A stretch of 64,000 nucleotides of DNA from Pseudoduganella namucuonensis (GTDB lineage: Bacteria > Pseudomonadota > Gammaproteobacteria > Burkholderiales > Burkholderiaceae_D): contig NZ_FPBO01000006.1 of assembly GCF_900116645.1 (NCBI RefSeq), positions 1 through 64,000 of the forward strand, read 5' to 3'. The notes under the pieces are model-generated. The model saw only the letters and a program-made list of their open reading frames with translations. It searched no databases and had not been told where the DNA came from. Position numbers and translations under genes: made by a program. The stretch's first letter is position 1; every line of letters begins with the position of its first letter. Positions 34,503-44,645 of this stretch are shown here, in pieces.

Positions 34503-36242
34503 ATGCTATCCAGTTCCTCCCCCGCGCCCGCGCGCGACAGCTTAAACGATATGGACGGCCTGCTCGAAGAGGCTGGCGACATCGTGTTCCGGCTGTCCTT
34601 GGCGGGCCAGGTGCTGTACGCCAGCCGCCGCGCCGTCGCGCTGGTCGGCATCGGCGCGCTGGACGGCATGACGCTGGCGTCGCTGGCCGCCGAGGTCGAC
34701 CAGCCCGTGCTGAAAACCGCCCTGCTCGAACTCGGCGAGGCCGGCCAGCCCGGCGCGGCGAAACGGATCGAGGCGCGCATCCGCTCGCAGGAAACGGAAA
34801 CCTGGTTCGAGCTGCGCCTGTCCGTCTACACCGCGCCCGACCAGTCGCGCCAGATGCTGGTGGTCGGCCGCGACCTGACCTCCCAGCACACGACCGAAGA
34901 GCGCCTGCGCCACATGGCCACGCACGACGCGCTGACCGAGCTGCCCAACCGCCTGCTGCTCACCGACCGCATCCGCATGACCATCGCCCAGGCGCGCCGC
35001 TCCGGCCAGGGCTTCTCGGTCGCCACCGTCGGCCTGGACGCGTTCAAGAAAGTCAACGACGGCCTCGGCCATCCGATCGGCGACGCCGTGCTGCGCGTGG
35101 CCGCCGCGCGCCTGCGCAAGACGCTGCGCGACAGCGACACGCTGGCCCGCGTGGGCGGCGACGAGTTCGTGGCCGTGCTGCCCGGCACCTTCACCGAGGC
35201 GCAGATCAAGCTGGTCACCGGCAGGCTGCTGGCGACGCTGCAGGCGCCGTTCGAAATCGACTCGCACACCATCTACATCGGCGCCTCGGTCGGCGTGTCG
35301 GTCTATCCGCAGCACGCCGAGGACGAGGTGCGCCTGGTGGCGCTGGCCGACGCCGCCATGTCGCGCGCCAAGGAAACCGGCAAGGCGCGCTGCGTGGTCT
35401 ACAGCGCGCGCCACAGCGGCCCGCCGGAGCACGACATCTCGCTGGAGGCGGCCATGTTCCAGGCCGTGCGCGAGGGCGAGTTCCTGCTGTACTACCAGCC
35501 CATCGTCGACGCGCGCACGCGCGAGATCGAGGGCTTCGAGACGCTGATGCGCTGGCGCCACCCCACGCTGGGCATGGTGCCGCCGGTGCGCTTCATCCCC
35601 ATCGCGGAGACCAATGGCCTGATCAACCTGCTGGGCGCCTGGGCGCTGAAGGCCGCCTGCGTGCAGCTGAAGCAGTTCGAGGAGGTCGCCAAACGCTCTT
35701 TGTACATTTCTGTTAACATCAGCCCCAGGCAGTTCCGCAATGATAAATTCCTTGACGTGCTGGATGACGCCATGGCGTTCTCCGGCTTACCTGGTGAGAA
35801 ATTGGTTCTAGAAATTACAGAAGGCACGCTGATGATCGATCCAGCGCACGCCGAAACGATATTGACCAAGATGGCCGATCGCAAGGCGCGCATCGCGATC
35901 GACGACTTCGGCACCGGTTATTCCTCCCTGGCCTACCTGAAGCGCTTCCCCATCTCCGTGCTGAAAATCGACCGCGCCTTCATCCGCGACCTGCCCGGCT
36001 CGCAGAAGGACGGCGCGATCTGCAACGCCGTGCTGGACCTGGCCAAGCACCTGGGCCTGAACGTGGTGGCCGAGGGCGTGGAAACGGAGGACCAGCTGGC
36101 CTACATGCAGGACCGCGGCTGCCAGTACATCCAGGGCTACCTGACCGGCAAACCGATGGCGGCCCACGTGGCCATGGCGGCGCTGCGCGAGCGCACCTAC
36201 GCCAACCTGATGCCGCCGGAACTGCGCCAGGTGCAGGCATGA
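34503..36242 (+). CDS. PAS-GGDEF-EAL c-di-GMP protein
   Basis: A 579-residue protein. An N-terminal PAS-like sensor (about 15-130) is followed by a GGDEF domain (RVGGDEFVAVL, intact) and an EAL domain (about 320-570). The EAL signature reads EGFETLMRW, so the catalytic glutamate is kept but the middle residue is threonine. The other catalytic pieces are present: SVNISP, EITEG, IDDFGTGYSSL, LKIDR, AEGVET and QGY. Both synthesis and breakdown of c-di-GMP are therefore possible. The stop overlaps the start of an HDOD gene by ATGA. Confidence 0.9.
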   Translation: MLSSSSPAPARDSLNDMDGLLEEAGDIVFRLSLAGQVLYASRRAVALVGIGALDGMTLASLAAEVDQPVLKTALLELGEAGQPGAAKRIEARIRSQETETWFELRLSVYTAPDQSRQMLVVGRDLTSQHTTEERLRHMATHDALTELPNRLLLTDRIRMTIAQARRSGQGFSVATVGLDAFKKVNDGLGHPIGDAVLRVAAARLRKTLRDSDTLARVGGDEFVAVLPGTFTEAQIKLVTGRLLATLQAPFEIDSHTIYIGASVGVSVYPQHAEDEVRLVALADAAMSRAKETGKARCVVYSARHSGPPEHDISLEAAMFQAVREGEFLLYYQPIVDARTREIEGFETLMRWRHPTLGMVPPVRFIPIAETNGLINLLGAWALKAACVQLKQFEEVAKRSLYISVNISPRQFRNDKFLDVLDDAMAFSGLPGEKLVLEITEGTLMIDPAHAETILTKMADRKARIAIDDFGTGYSSLAYLKRFPISVLKIDRAFIRDLPGSQKDGAICNAVLDLAKHLGLNVVAEGVETEDQLAYMQDRGCQYIQGYLTGKPMAAHVAMAALRERTYANLMPPELRQVQA

Positions 36243-37741
36243 ACGCGGGCATGAATCCCAACACCGGCGCGCCGGTGGACGGCAACAAGACGCTGGCCCA
36301 GTTGTGGGACCGCACCCGCATGCAGGGCGACATGCCCGGCTTCGCCAAGGCCATCACCGCCATCCTCAGCGCCATGCGCGGCGAGGACGACGTCGAATTC
36401 AACATGACGCAGACCGTGCTGTCGGACCCGGTCCTGACGCAGAAGGTGCTGCGCCTGGCCAACAGCGGCATGTATTCGGCCTTCGGCCAGCACGTCAGCA
36501 CCGTCAGCAAGGCGGTGCTGGTGCTGGGCACGGACGCCATCGGCCACCTGGCGCTGGGCCTGAAGCTGATCGAGGAGATGTCGGTGGCCTCGCCCAACTC
36601 GTCGATCGCCCACGTGGAAATGGAAAAGGCCGTGCTGGCAGGGATGGTGGCGCAGCAGGTGGCCACGTCCGCGTCCAGCATCCACGCCGAGGAGGCCGTG
36701 GTGTGCTCGATGCTGCACACGCTGGGCCGCATGATGATCACCTTCTACATGCCCGAACGCTGGGCCGTGATGCAGCAGATCGCCGGCGAGGGCAACGAGG
36801 ACGACGCCGCCATGCGGGTGCTGGGCTTGACGATGGAGGAAGTGGGCCGCGCCGCCGCCATCCACTGGGGCCTGCCGAAGAATCTGCTGAACGGCATGCG
36901 CAGCGTGGGTCCGGCCGAGCCGGGCGCCGAGGTCAGCCCGGCGGACTGGGTCGCCGGCCTGTCCACCATGGCGGCGCGCTGCGCCGACTCGCTGTGGCAC
37001 GACGACGAGGACGGCGCGGCCGAGGTCAAACGCATCACCGAAAGCTATTCGGGCATGCTGGGCGTGGACGCCGAACAGATGGGCGAGGCGATCGAGCGCG
37101 CCAAGGCGGTCGCCGCCACGGACCTGTCGATCGCGCCGCTGTCCAAGCCCGCCGAGCGCCGCGCCAAGGCGCTGGCCAAGACGCGCCAGCGCGCCGAGGG
37201 CAACAAGGTCCTGCTCAGCGGCCTGGCCGACATGCGCGACATGGTCGACACGGCCAGTCCCGGCCAGATGGTGGCCATGGCGCTGGAAACCGTGTACAAC
37301 GGCCTGGATTTCTCGCGCGCGGTGGCTTTCGTGCGCAACCGCCGCGAGGGCCGCTATTCGGCCAAGCTGTGCTTCGGCGATGGCGTCAAGGCCATGCTGC
37401 CGGAAATGGTGTTCGACGACGCCTACGAGCCGAACGTGTTCCACGCGGCCCTCAACAGCGACCGCGTGATCTTCATCGAGAACGCCAAGGACCCGAAATT
37501 CGCCGCCAAGCTGCCGCAATGGTGGAAAGCCAACCTGTCCGAGGCGCGCAGTTTCGTGATCCTGCCGCTGCTGGCCAATTCCCAGCCCACCGGCTTCCTG
37601 TACGGCGACTGGGACGAATCGTTCCCGCCCATCCAGCTCAGCCAGAACGAGTTCACGCTGCTCAACGAGATCCGCTCGCTGGTGGTGAAGGCGGTGGAGC
37701 GCCGCCACCAGCTGGAGGCGGTCGGCAACCGCGTCGGCTAG
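36239..37741 (+). CDS. HDOD-domain signalling protein
   Basis: A 500-residue protein. The HDOD domain occupies about residues 40-250 (VLRLANSGMYSAFGQHVSTVSKAVLVLG and SMLHTLGRMMITFYMP). The C-terminal 200 residues look GAF-like (KVLLSGLADMRDMVDTASPGQMVAMALETVYNGLDFSRAVAFVRN). HDOD proteins are non-catalytic signalling domains. The gene is translationally coupled to the GGDEF-EAL gene, pointing to a joint role in c-di-GMP or stress signalling. Confidence 0.85.
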   Translation: MNAGMNPNTGAPVDGNKTLAQLWDRTRMQGDMPGFAKAITAILSAMRGEDDVEFNMTQTVLSDPVLTQKVLRLANSGMYSAFGQHVSTVSKAVLVLGTDAIGHLALGLKLIEEMSVASPNSSIAHVEMEKAVLAGMVAQQVATSASSIHAEEAVVCSMLHTLGRMMITFYMPERWAVMQQIAGEGNEDDAAMRVLGLTMEEVGRAAAIHWGLPKNLLNGMRSVGPAEPGAEVSPADWVAGLSTMAARCADSLWHDDEDGAAEVKRITESYSGMLGVDAEQMGEAIERAKAVAATDLSIAPLSKPAERRAKALAKTRQRAEGNKVLLSGLADMRDMVDTASPGQMVAMALETVYNGLDFSRAVAFVRNRREGRYSAKLCFGDGVKAMLPEMVFDDAYEPNVFHAALNSDRVIFIENAKDPKFAAKLPQWWKANLSEARSFVILPLLANSQPTGFLYGDWDESFPPIQLSQNEFTLLNEIRSLVVKAVERRHQLEAVGNRVG

Positions 37742-37751
37742 GCGGGCGCGC

Positions 37752-38900
37752 TCATTCCGCGGCGCGCTGCCAGCGGAACGACAGGGCCGCCGCCCCGGCG
37801 GCCAGCAGCGCCAGCGCGGACGCCACGTAGTACACCGAGCCGGGACCCATCCCCTCCCAGCACTGCGCCAGGAACAAGCCGCCCAGCGAACCGCCCACGC
37901 CGTAGGACAGGCTGATATACAGCGCCTGTCCGCGCGCCTGCAGCGGCCCCGCGAACCAGCGCTGCATCGCCAACACGCAGGCCGAATGGTGCAGCGCGAA
38001 AGTGGCCGCGTGCAGCAGCTGCGCCAACACCAGCACCACGATGAAGTGCGCGCCCGCCCCTATCATGGCGAAGCGCAGCACGCCCGCGGCGAACGCCAGT
38101 CGCAGCAGGCGCCACGCGCCCCAGCGCTTGAGCAGCGGCGCCTGGAAATAGAACAGCAGCACCTCGGCCAGCACGCCCAGCGACCACATGGCGCCGATCA
38201 CGGTCTTGTTGTAGCCCTCGCGCTCCAGGTACAGCGAATAGAAGGTGTACAGCGACGTGTGGGCCGCGATCATCAGCGCCGAGGACAGGAAGAAGGCCAG
38301 CACCTCGCGCCGGCGCAGCACCGCCAGCAGCGCCGGCGGCGGCCCCGCGTGCCCCGCCCGCGGCGCGTCGTGCATGCGCAGCGCGGCGCCCAGCGTGCAG
38401 ACCAGCAGCGCGCCCGCCGCCCAGGGCAAGGCGCGCGTGCCGAACCGGTCCAGCCCGACGGCCGTCAGCATGACGGCGACGATGAAGCCCACCGAACCCC
38501 AAAGCCGTATGCGGCCGTAGTGCGTCAGGTCGCCCCGCATCTCGGACAGCATCAGCGCCTCGCAGATCGGGCCCTGCGCGCTGGTGAAGAGGTTGAGCAG
38601 CACCATGGCGGCGAAGAAGTGCGCGAAGGTGGAGCCGATGAAGAAGCCGGAGAACGCCACCAGCGCCGCCAGGCCGGTCAGCCGCAGCACGATCACGCGC
38701 CGCTCGCTGTGGTCGGCCACCCAGCCCCACAGGTTGGGGCCGAAGATGCGCAACACCTGGATCAGCGACATCAGCACGCCGATCTGCGCCACCGTCATGC
38801 CGCGGTCGGCGAAAAACAGGCTGGCGTAGGTGGAGAACGTGCCCGCGTGGGCGTAGTAGAAGAAGAGGAAGGAGGAAAAACTGAAGAACTGGGTGGGCAT
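37752..38900 (-). CDS. MFS transporter (nucleoside/sugar-like, PP_1271 type)
   Basis: A 382-residue integral membrane protein with about 12 hydrophobic segments. The N-terminus PTQFFSFSSFLFFYYAHAGTFSTYASLFFADRGMT and the conserved RLWGSVGFIVAV place it in the major facilitator superfamily. The substrate is unknown. The start at 38900 sits 62 bases downstream of the aroC stop, so it is probably co-transcribed with aroC. Confidence 0.85.
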   Translation of the reverse strand: MPTQFFSFSSFLFFYYAHAGTFSTYASLFFADRGMTVAQIGVLMSLIQVLRIFGPNLWGWVADHSERRVIVLRLTGLAALVAFSGFFIGSTFAHFFAAMVLLNLFTSAQGPICEALMLSEMRGDLTHYGRIRLWGSVGFIVAVMLTAVGLDRFGTRALPWAAGALLVCTLGAALRMHDAPRAGHAGPPPALLAVLRRREVLAFFLSSALMIAAHTSLYTFYSLYLEREGYNKTVIGAMWSLGVLAEVLLFYFQAPLLKRWGAWRLLRLAFAAGVLRFAMIGAGAHFIVVLVLAQLLHAATFALHHSACVLAMQRWFAGPLQARGQALYISLSYGVGGSLGGLFLAQCWEGMGPGSVYYVASALALLAAGAAALSFRWQRAAE

Positions 38901-38962
38901 GGATGCTCGAATGGCGCCGGCGCGGCGCGGGCCCGCGGCCGGCGCCACGCCCCGCGGATGTC

Positions 38963-40066
38963 CTAGGCCTGCTTGGCGATGTCCGGCGTGGAGACGCGCA
39001 CGTCGCCGCACTGGGCGCGGTGCATCAGCGCGTGGTCGATCAGCACCAGCGCCAGCATCGCCTCGGCGATCGGCGTGGCGCGGATGCCCACGCAGGGGTC
39101 GTGGCGGCCGAAGGTCTCCACGCTGACCGGATTGCCGTCCTTGTCGATCGAACGGCGCGGCGTGCGGATCGACGAGGTCGGCTTGATGGCGATCGACACC
39201 GTGATGTCCTGGCCGGTCGAAATCCCGCCCAGCACGCCGCCGGCGTTGTTGCCGACGAAGCCTTCCGGGGTCAGCTCGTCGCCGTGCTCGGAGCCCTTCT
39301 GCGCCACCGCCTTGAAGCCGGCGCCGATCTCCACGCCCTTGACGGCGTTGATGCCCATCATCGCGTAGGCGATGTCGGCGTCCAGCTTGTCGTAGATGGG
39401 CTGGCCCAGGCCGACCGGGATGTTGCGCGCCACCACGTCGATGCGGGCGCCGATGGAGTCGCCCGCGCGGCGCAGCTCGTCCATCGCGTCCTCCATGCGC
39501 GCGATCAGCGCGGCGTCGCCGCTGGCGGCGAAGAAGGGGTTGTTGGGCACGTGCTCCCAGCCCTCGAACGGCACCGCGATGTCGCCCAGCTGGCTCATGC
39601 AGCCCATGAACACCGTGCCGTACTGCTGGCGCAGCCATTTCTTGGCGATCGCCGCCGCGCCCACGACCGGCGCCGTCAGGCGCGCCGACGAGCGGCCGCC
39701 GCCGCGCGGGTCGCGCACGCCGTACTTGTGCCAGTAGGTGTAGTCCGCGTGGCCGGGACGGAAGCTCTCGGCGATGTTGCCGTAGTCCTTGCTGCGCTGG
39801 TCCTCGTTGCGGATCAGCAGTGCGATCGGGGTGCCGGTGGTGACGCCCTGGTACACGCCGGACAGGATCTCGACGCGGTCCGGTTCCTGGCGCTGCGTGA
39901 CGTGGCGCGAGGTGCCCGGCTTGCGGCGGTCCAGTTCGGGCTGGATGTCGGCCTCGCTCAGCGGCAGCCCGGGCGGGCAGCCATCGATCACGCAACCGAT
40001 CGCCACACCGTGCGATTCGCCAAAAGTGCTAACAGTAAACAGCTTGCCAAAGGAATTGCCGGACAT
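38963..40066 (-). CDS. aroC: Chorismate synthase
   Basis: A 367-residue chorismate synthase, the last shikimate-pathway step. It begins [20 protein letters not shown] and contains the FMN-binding [30 protein letters not shown] and the late [17 protein letters not shown] and [26 protein letters not shown] blocks. Full length. The start at 40066 is the normal family start. Confidence 0.96.
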   Translation of the reverse strand: MSGNSFGKLFTVSTFGESHGVAIGCVIDGCPPGLPLSEADIQPELDRRKPGTSRHVTQRQEPDRVEILSGVYQGVTTGTPIALLIRNEDQRSKDYGNIAESFRPGHADYTYWHKYGVRDPRGGGRSSARLTAPVVGAAAIAKKWLRQQYGTVFMGCMSQLGDIAVPFEGWEHVPNNPFFAASGDAALIARMEDAMDELRRAGDSIGARIDVVARNIPVGLGQPIYDKLDADIAYAMMGINAVKGVEIGAGFKAVAQKGSEHGDELTPEGFVGNNAGGVLGGISTGQDITVSIAIKPTSSIRTPRRSIDKDGNPVSVETFGRHDPCVGIRATPIAEAMLALVLIDHALMHRAQCGDVRVSTPDIAKQA

Positions 40067-40359
40067 AGTCGAGAAATATATAAGAGACGGGGAAAATAGC
40101 TGGGAAAAATCTGGTGAACAGCCCATTTTACCAGTCCTGCGCACAGCCGTTGCAAACGCGCCCGAATAGTACTTATTAGTACGATATATTTCCTCCGAAC
40201 GCCTGTCCCGCGATTTGTTGGGCGGTAGCCGCGGATTCCCGCGCTATCCTTGCAAACTGGTACTTATTGGCAACCATAAGACATTGAAATCGTCGTTGTC
40301 TTTGACAATCCGCTATATACTTGATTCAAGAACACCGAGATATTCTGGAGAAGCGACAC

Positions 40360-42621
40360 ATGCCCCCATCGATCACGCCCCTGGAGCAAGCCAAGGACGA
40401 TCAGGACGATCTGGTATTCTTAGAAGAACATCCGGCCGCGCCCGCTTCGCACACTCCGCGCGAGGTCTGGCGCGTGATGATCATCGACGACGATGAGGAC
40501 GTCCACTCGACCACCACCTTCGCGCTGGGCAACCTGGACATGCAGCACCGCCCGCTGGAGTTCGTGCACGCCTACTCCGCCAGCCAGGCCCGCGAAATGC
40601 TCAAGCACGAGCGCGAAATCGCCGTCATCCTGCTCGACGTGGTGATGGAGCAGGACGACGCCGGCCTGCACCTGGTGCGCTACATCCGCGAGACGCTGAA
40701 ACTGGCCGACGTGCGCATCATCCTGCGCACCGGCCAGCCTGGCTACGCGCCGGAAATCGACGCCATCCGCGACTACGACATCAACGATTACAAGACCAAG
40801 TCCGAGCTGACCCGCATCAAGCTGTTCACCACCGTGACGGCCGCGATCCGCTCCTACGAGCAAATCCGCAAGATCACCGACAGCCGCCGCGGCCTGGACC
40901 AGATCGTCCACGCCAGCACCGAGCTGATGTCGCTGCACGGCGTGCAGAACTTCGCCGCCGGCGTGCTGGCGCAGATCGCCGGCCTGCTGGGACAGAAGGC
41001 CAACGGCGTGCTGTGCGTGCAGGACTGCCCGGAGTCCGGCTGCCACGAGCTGGTGGCGATGGCGGCGGCCGGCCGCCACGGCCACCTGAGCAACCTGCGG
41101 GTCAGCGCCCTCAACGAGCCGCGCGTGACCCAGGCCATGGAGCGCACGCTGGCCGAGCGCCGCAACCACTACGGCGGCGACGCCATCACGCTGTACTTCG
41201 CCGGCAAGGCCAGCCGCGCCTTCGTCGCCTTCCTCGACACCGACCGCGCGCTGACGGAGATCGAGGAGCGCCTGTTGGAGGTCTTCTGCAGCAACGTGGC
41301 CGTGGGGCTGGACAATGTGGAACTGGTCTCGCACCTGCACAACGCCGCCTTCTACGACCAGCTGTCCAAGCTGCCGAACCGCACCCGCCTGATCGAGATC
41401 CTGGACGCCACCCTGGCCGGCCCGGCCAAGGACGACGCCACGCTGTCGCTGGTGGACCTGGACCACTTCGCCGAGACCAACGACGCGCTGGGCCACCAGT
41501 TCGGCGACGAGCTGCTGGTGGCGGTGGCCGAACGGCTGCAGTCGCGGCTGGGCCAGCAGTTGACGGTGGCGCGCATCGGCGGCGACATCTTCAGCGTCCT
41601 GGGCGACGCCGCCCAGGTCAACCCGGCCATGATACTGGCGCTGTTCCAGGTGCCGTTCAGCATCGACGGCCAGGACGTGCAGCTGTCTGCCACGCTGGGC
41701 CTGGTGCGCCTGGCCGAGCACGACGGCTGCGGCGCGGACGCGCTGAAGGACGCCGACATCGCGCTCAAGCGCGCCAAGTCGCAGCAGCGCGCCGGCCACT
41801 TCTACTTCTCGCGCAGCATGGGCGTGGAGATCCGCGAGCGGGTGCGCATGATGCACGCGCTGCGCACCGCCTTCGGCCAGAACCAGCTGTTCGTCGTCTA
41901 CCAGCCGCAGATCGACCTGGCCACGCGCCGCCCGGTGGGCGCCGAGGCGCTGCTGCGCTGGCAGACCGCCGACGGCAAGTTCATCTCGCCGGACCGCTTC
42001 ATCCCCATCGCCGAGTACTCCGGCCTGATCATCGACATGGGCGAGTGGGTGATGCGCACCGCCTGCCGCGAACTGGTGGCGCTGCGCGCCGCCGGCCACG
42101 ACAACTTCATGATGTCGATCAACGTGTCGCAGGTGCAGTTCCGCCACCCCTACTTCCTCGAGATGCTGCGCCGCGCGCTGGCCGACACCGGCGCGCCGCC
42201 CGAGTTCGTGGAGCTGGAGATCACCGAATCGATGGCGATGGAGGAGCCGGACCTGCTGATCAAGATGCTGGGCCAGATCAAGCAGACCGGCGTCAGCATC
42301 GCGATCGACGACTTCGGCACCGGCTTCTCGTCGCTGTCCTACCTGCAGCGCCTGCAGATCGACCGCCTGAAAATCGACCGCGCCTTCGTCACCGAGATCA
42401 CCGGCTCCGCGCGCGGCAGCAGCATCGCCGAGATGGTGATCCAGCTGGGCCGCAACCTGGGCCTGGCGGTGATCGCCGAGGGTGTCGAGGACGAGCGCCA
42501 GGCGCAGATCCTGCACACGCTGGGCTGCCCGCTGGCGCAGGGCTTCCTGTTCGCCCGCCCGATGACGGCCGACGCCCTGAACGGTTGGCTCAGCAACGAC
42601 GCGCTGGAAGGCGTGGCATAG
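40360..42621 (+). CDS. Response regulator REC-DUF3369-degenerate GGDEF-EAL
   Basis: A 753-residue protein. The REC domain has IIDDDED, phosphoacceptor aspartate in ILLDVVM and the lysine in YKTKSEL. A central DUF3369 segment follows (about 160-330). The GGDEF site is RIGGDIFSVLG, so the glutamate is replaced and cyclase activity is unlikely. The EAL domain looks active: GAEALLRW, NVSQVQF, EITES, IDDFGTGFSSL, LKIDR, AEGVED, AQGF. It should be a phosphorylation-controlled c-di-GMP phosphodiesterase. ATG at 40360 with GGAG upstream was chosen. No histidine kinase is adjacent. Confidence 0.9.
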   Translation: MPPSITPLEQAKDDQDDLVFLEEHPAAPASHTPREVWRVMIIDDDEDVHSTTTFALGNLDMQHRPLEFVHAYSASQAREMLKHEREIAVILLDVVMEQDDAGLHLVRYIRETLKLADVRIILRTGQPGYAPEIDAIRDYDINDYKTKSELTRIKLFTTVTAAIRSYEQIRKITDSRRGLDQIVHASTELMSLHGVQNFAAGVLAQIAGLLGQKANGVLCVQDCPESGCHELVAMAAAGRHGHLSNLRVSALNEPRVTQAMERTLAERRNHYGGDAITLYFAGKASRAFVAFLDTDRALTEIEERLLEVFCSNVAVGLDNVELVSHLHNAAFYDQLSKLPNRTRLIEILDATLAGPAKDDATLSLVDLDHFAETNDALGHQFGDELLVAVAERLQSRLGQQLTVARIGGDIFSVLGDAAQVNPAMILALFQVPFSIDGQDVQLSATLGLVRLAEHDGCGADALKDADIALKRAKSQQRAGHFYFSRSMGVEIRERVRMMHALRTAFGQNQLFVVYQPQIDLATRRPVGAEALLRWQTADGKFISPDRFIPIAEYSGLIIDMGEWVMRTACRELVALRAAGHDNFMMSINVSQVQFRHPYFLEMLRRALADTGAPPEFVELEITESMAMEEPDLLIKMLGQIKQTGVSIAIDDFGTGFSSLSYLQRLQIDRLKIDRAFVTEITGSARGSSIAEMVIQLGRNLGLAVIAEGVEDERQAQILHTLGCPLAQGFLFARPMTADALNGWLSNDALEGVA

Positions 42622-42643
42622 CCCGCGACCCGGCGGCGGCGCG

Positions 42644-42675
42644 AAAAAAAACGCTATCGGTCCGATAGCGTTTTT
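42644..42675. terminator. Bidirectional terminator
   Basis: ACGCTATCGG and CCGATAGCGT form a 10-base stem around a single T, with A residues before and T residues after. It separates the convergent REC-EAL and CBS genes. Confidence 0.75.
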
Positions 42676-42695
42676 CGTCGGGGGCCTTGCCGGGC

Positions 42696-43151
42696 CTAGT
42701 CCGCCGGCTGCTCCTCCTCGGCCGGCCAGTCGCGGATATAGGCCTTGAGCATGCGGTTCTCGAAGCTTTGCGCCTCCAGCACGGCGCGCGCCACGTCGTA
42801 GAACGAGATCACGCCCAGCAGGGTTTTCGCGTTCATCACCGGCAAGTAGCGCGCGTGCTTTTCCAGCATGATGCGGCGCACCTCGTTGACCTCGGTGTCC
42901 GGCGTGACGGTGATGGGATGATCCTCCATGTGCTTGCGCACGGTGCCGCCGCCGACGGTGCCGTCGTTCTCGTGCAGCGCCTTCAGCACTTCGCGGAAGG
43001 TCAGCATGCCGACCAGGTCGCCGAATTCCATCACCACCAGCGAACCGATGTCCTTCTCGGCCATGGTCTTGGCGGCTTCCGCCAGCGGCTGGTCTGGCTT
43101 GATGGTGTAGAGGATGTTGCCTTTGACTTGCAGAATTTCGGAGACTTTCAT
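42696..43151 (-). CDS. CBS-domain protein
   Basis: A 151-residue protein of two CBS repeats (DQPLAEAAKTMAEKDIGSLVVM and DTEVNEVRRIMLEKHARYLPVMN). Such small proteins sense adenine nucleotides or act as regulatory subunits. No partner enzyme is fused or adjacent. It is conserved in Burkholderiales. The function is unknown. Confidence 0.82.
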   Translation of the reverse strand: MKVSEILQVKGNILYTIKPDQPLAEAAKTMAEKDIGSLVVMEFGDLVGMLTFREVLKALHENDGTVGGGTVRKHMEDHPITVTPDTEVNEVRRIMLEKHARYLPVMNAKTLLGVISFYDVARAVLEAQSFENRMLKAYIRDWPAEEEQPAD

Positions 43152-43333
43152 TTTGGGCCGTCCTGTCCGTTGAATGGTGTTTTGTAGTTATTGTAAGCCT
43201 TAGTAGCGAATGTAGCGTATGCCTGGAAAAAAATCCAGCGTTGCGCAAAATCAAATTCCTCCTATGAGACGGCCCTGTTGCGCGCTGCCGAAACGGGTTA
43301 CGATCTGCCACCTCACAACCCGACGAGACAACC

Positions 43334-44644
43334 ATGAGCGGTCCCCACTACCCCGGCTTTGATACGCTTGCCTTGCACGCGGGCGCCGCGCCCGACCCGG
43401 CCACCGGCGCACGCGCGACCCCGATCCACTTCACCTCCTCCTTCGCCTTCCGCGATTCCGACCACGCCGCCGCCCTGTTCAACATGGAACGGGCCGGCCA
43501 CGTCTACTCGCGCATCTCGAATCCGACCAACGCCGTGCTGGAGGAACGCATCGCCGCGCTGGAGGGCGGCGTGGCCGGCATCGCCACGGCCAGCGGCCAG
43601 GCGGCCATGCACCTGGGGCTGGCCACCATCGCCGGCGCCGGCTCGCACATCGTCGCCTCGCGCGCGCTGTACGGCGGCTCGCACAACCTGCTGGGCTACA
43701 CGCTCAAGCGCTTCGGCGTCGAGACCACCTTCGTCGACCCGCGCGACCTCGACGCGTGGCGCGCTGCGATCCGGCCCAACACCAAGGCGCTGTTCGCCGA
43801 AACGCTGGGCAATCCCGGCCTGGACGTGCTGAACGTGCCCGTCGTCGGCGCGCTGGCGCACGAGCACGACCTGCCGCTGATGCTGGACTCCACCTTCACC
43901 ACGCCCTACCTGCTGCGTCCATTCGACCACGGCGCGGACCTGGTGTTCCACTCGGCCACGAAATTCCTGTGCGGCCACGGCACCGCCATCGGCGGGCTGC
44001 TGGTCGACGGCGGCACCTTCGACTGGCAGGCCGCCCACGACCGCACCGGCCGCTTCGCCGAACTGTGCGAGCCGTACGACGGCTTCCACGGCATGGTGTT
44101 CGCCGAGGAGTCCACCGTGGCCCCGTTCGCGCTGCGCGCGCGGCGCGAGGGCCTGCGCGACTTCGGCGCCGTCATGAGCCCGCACAACGCCTTCGCCGTG
44201 CTGCAGGGCATAGAGACGCTGGGCCTGCGCATGGAGCGCCACGTCGCCAACACGCGCAAGGTGGTCGAGTTCCTGGTGTCGAATCCGGCGGTGGCGTCCG
44301 TGTCCTATCCCGAACTGGCGTCCCATCCGGACTACGAATTGGCGAAAACGCTGCTGCCCAAGGGGTGCGGCGCCGTGTTCTCGTTCACCATCAAGGGCGA
44401 CCGCGCGGCCGGCCGGCGCTTCGTCGACAGCCTCAAGGTGTTCTCGCACCTGGCCAACGTGGGCGACGCCAAGTCGCTGGTGATCCATCCCGCCTCCACC
44501 ACGCACTTCCGCGTGCCGGCCGAGCAATTGGCGGCGTCCGGCATCGCCGAGGGCACGATGCGGCTGTCGGTGGGTCTGGAGGACGTGGACGATTTGATCG
44601 AGGATCTGGCGCGCGGCCTGAAGCTGTCGCAGAAAGGGGCATGA
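43334..44644 (+). CDS. metY: O-acetylhomoserine/O-succinylhomoserine sulfhydrylase
   Basis: A 436-residue PLP enzyme of the Cys/Met metabolism family. It has the MetY-style FNMERAGHVYSRISNPTNAVLEERIAALEGG and the PLP lysine in VFHSATKFLCGHGTAIGG. The length of about 430 and the FN(M/L)-type segment favour the O-acetylhomoserine enzyme (MetY) over MetZ, though the pair is hard to split by eye. It starts a rightward pair with a hydrolase, one base apart from the next gene. Confidence 0.9.
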   Translation: MSGPHYPGFDTLALHAGAAPDPATGARATPIHFTSSFAFRDSDHAAALFNMERAGHVYSRISNPTNAVLEERIAALEGGVAGIATASGQAAMHLGLATIAGAGSHIVASRALYGGSHNLLGYTLKRFGVETTFVDPRDLDAWRAAIRPNTKALFAETLGNPGLDVLNVPVVGALAHEHDLPLMLDSTFTTPYLLRPFDHGADLVFHSATKFLCGHGTAIGGLLVDGGTFDWQAAHDRTGRFAELCEPYDGFHGMVFAEESTVAPFALRARREGLRDFGAVMSPHNAFAVLQGIETLGLRMERHVANTRKVVEFLVSNPAVASVSYPELASHPDYELAKTLLPKGCGAVFSFTIKGDRAAGRRFVDSLKVFSHLANVGDAKSLVIHPASTTHFRVPAEQLAASGIAEGTMRLSVGLEDVDDLIEDLARGLKLSQKGA

Positions 44645-44645
44645 G

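Noticed and set aside
40420..43335. Very long open frame opposite the REC-EAL gene
   Set aside because: It is an antisense shadow in GC-rich coding DNA with low-complexity His/Gln/Val/Ala-rich translation and no domain; the rightward gene has clear REC and EAL motifs.
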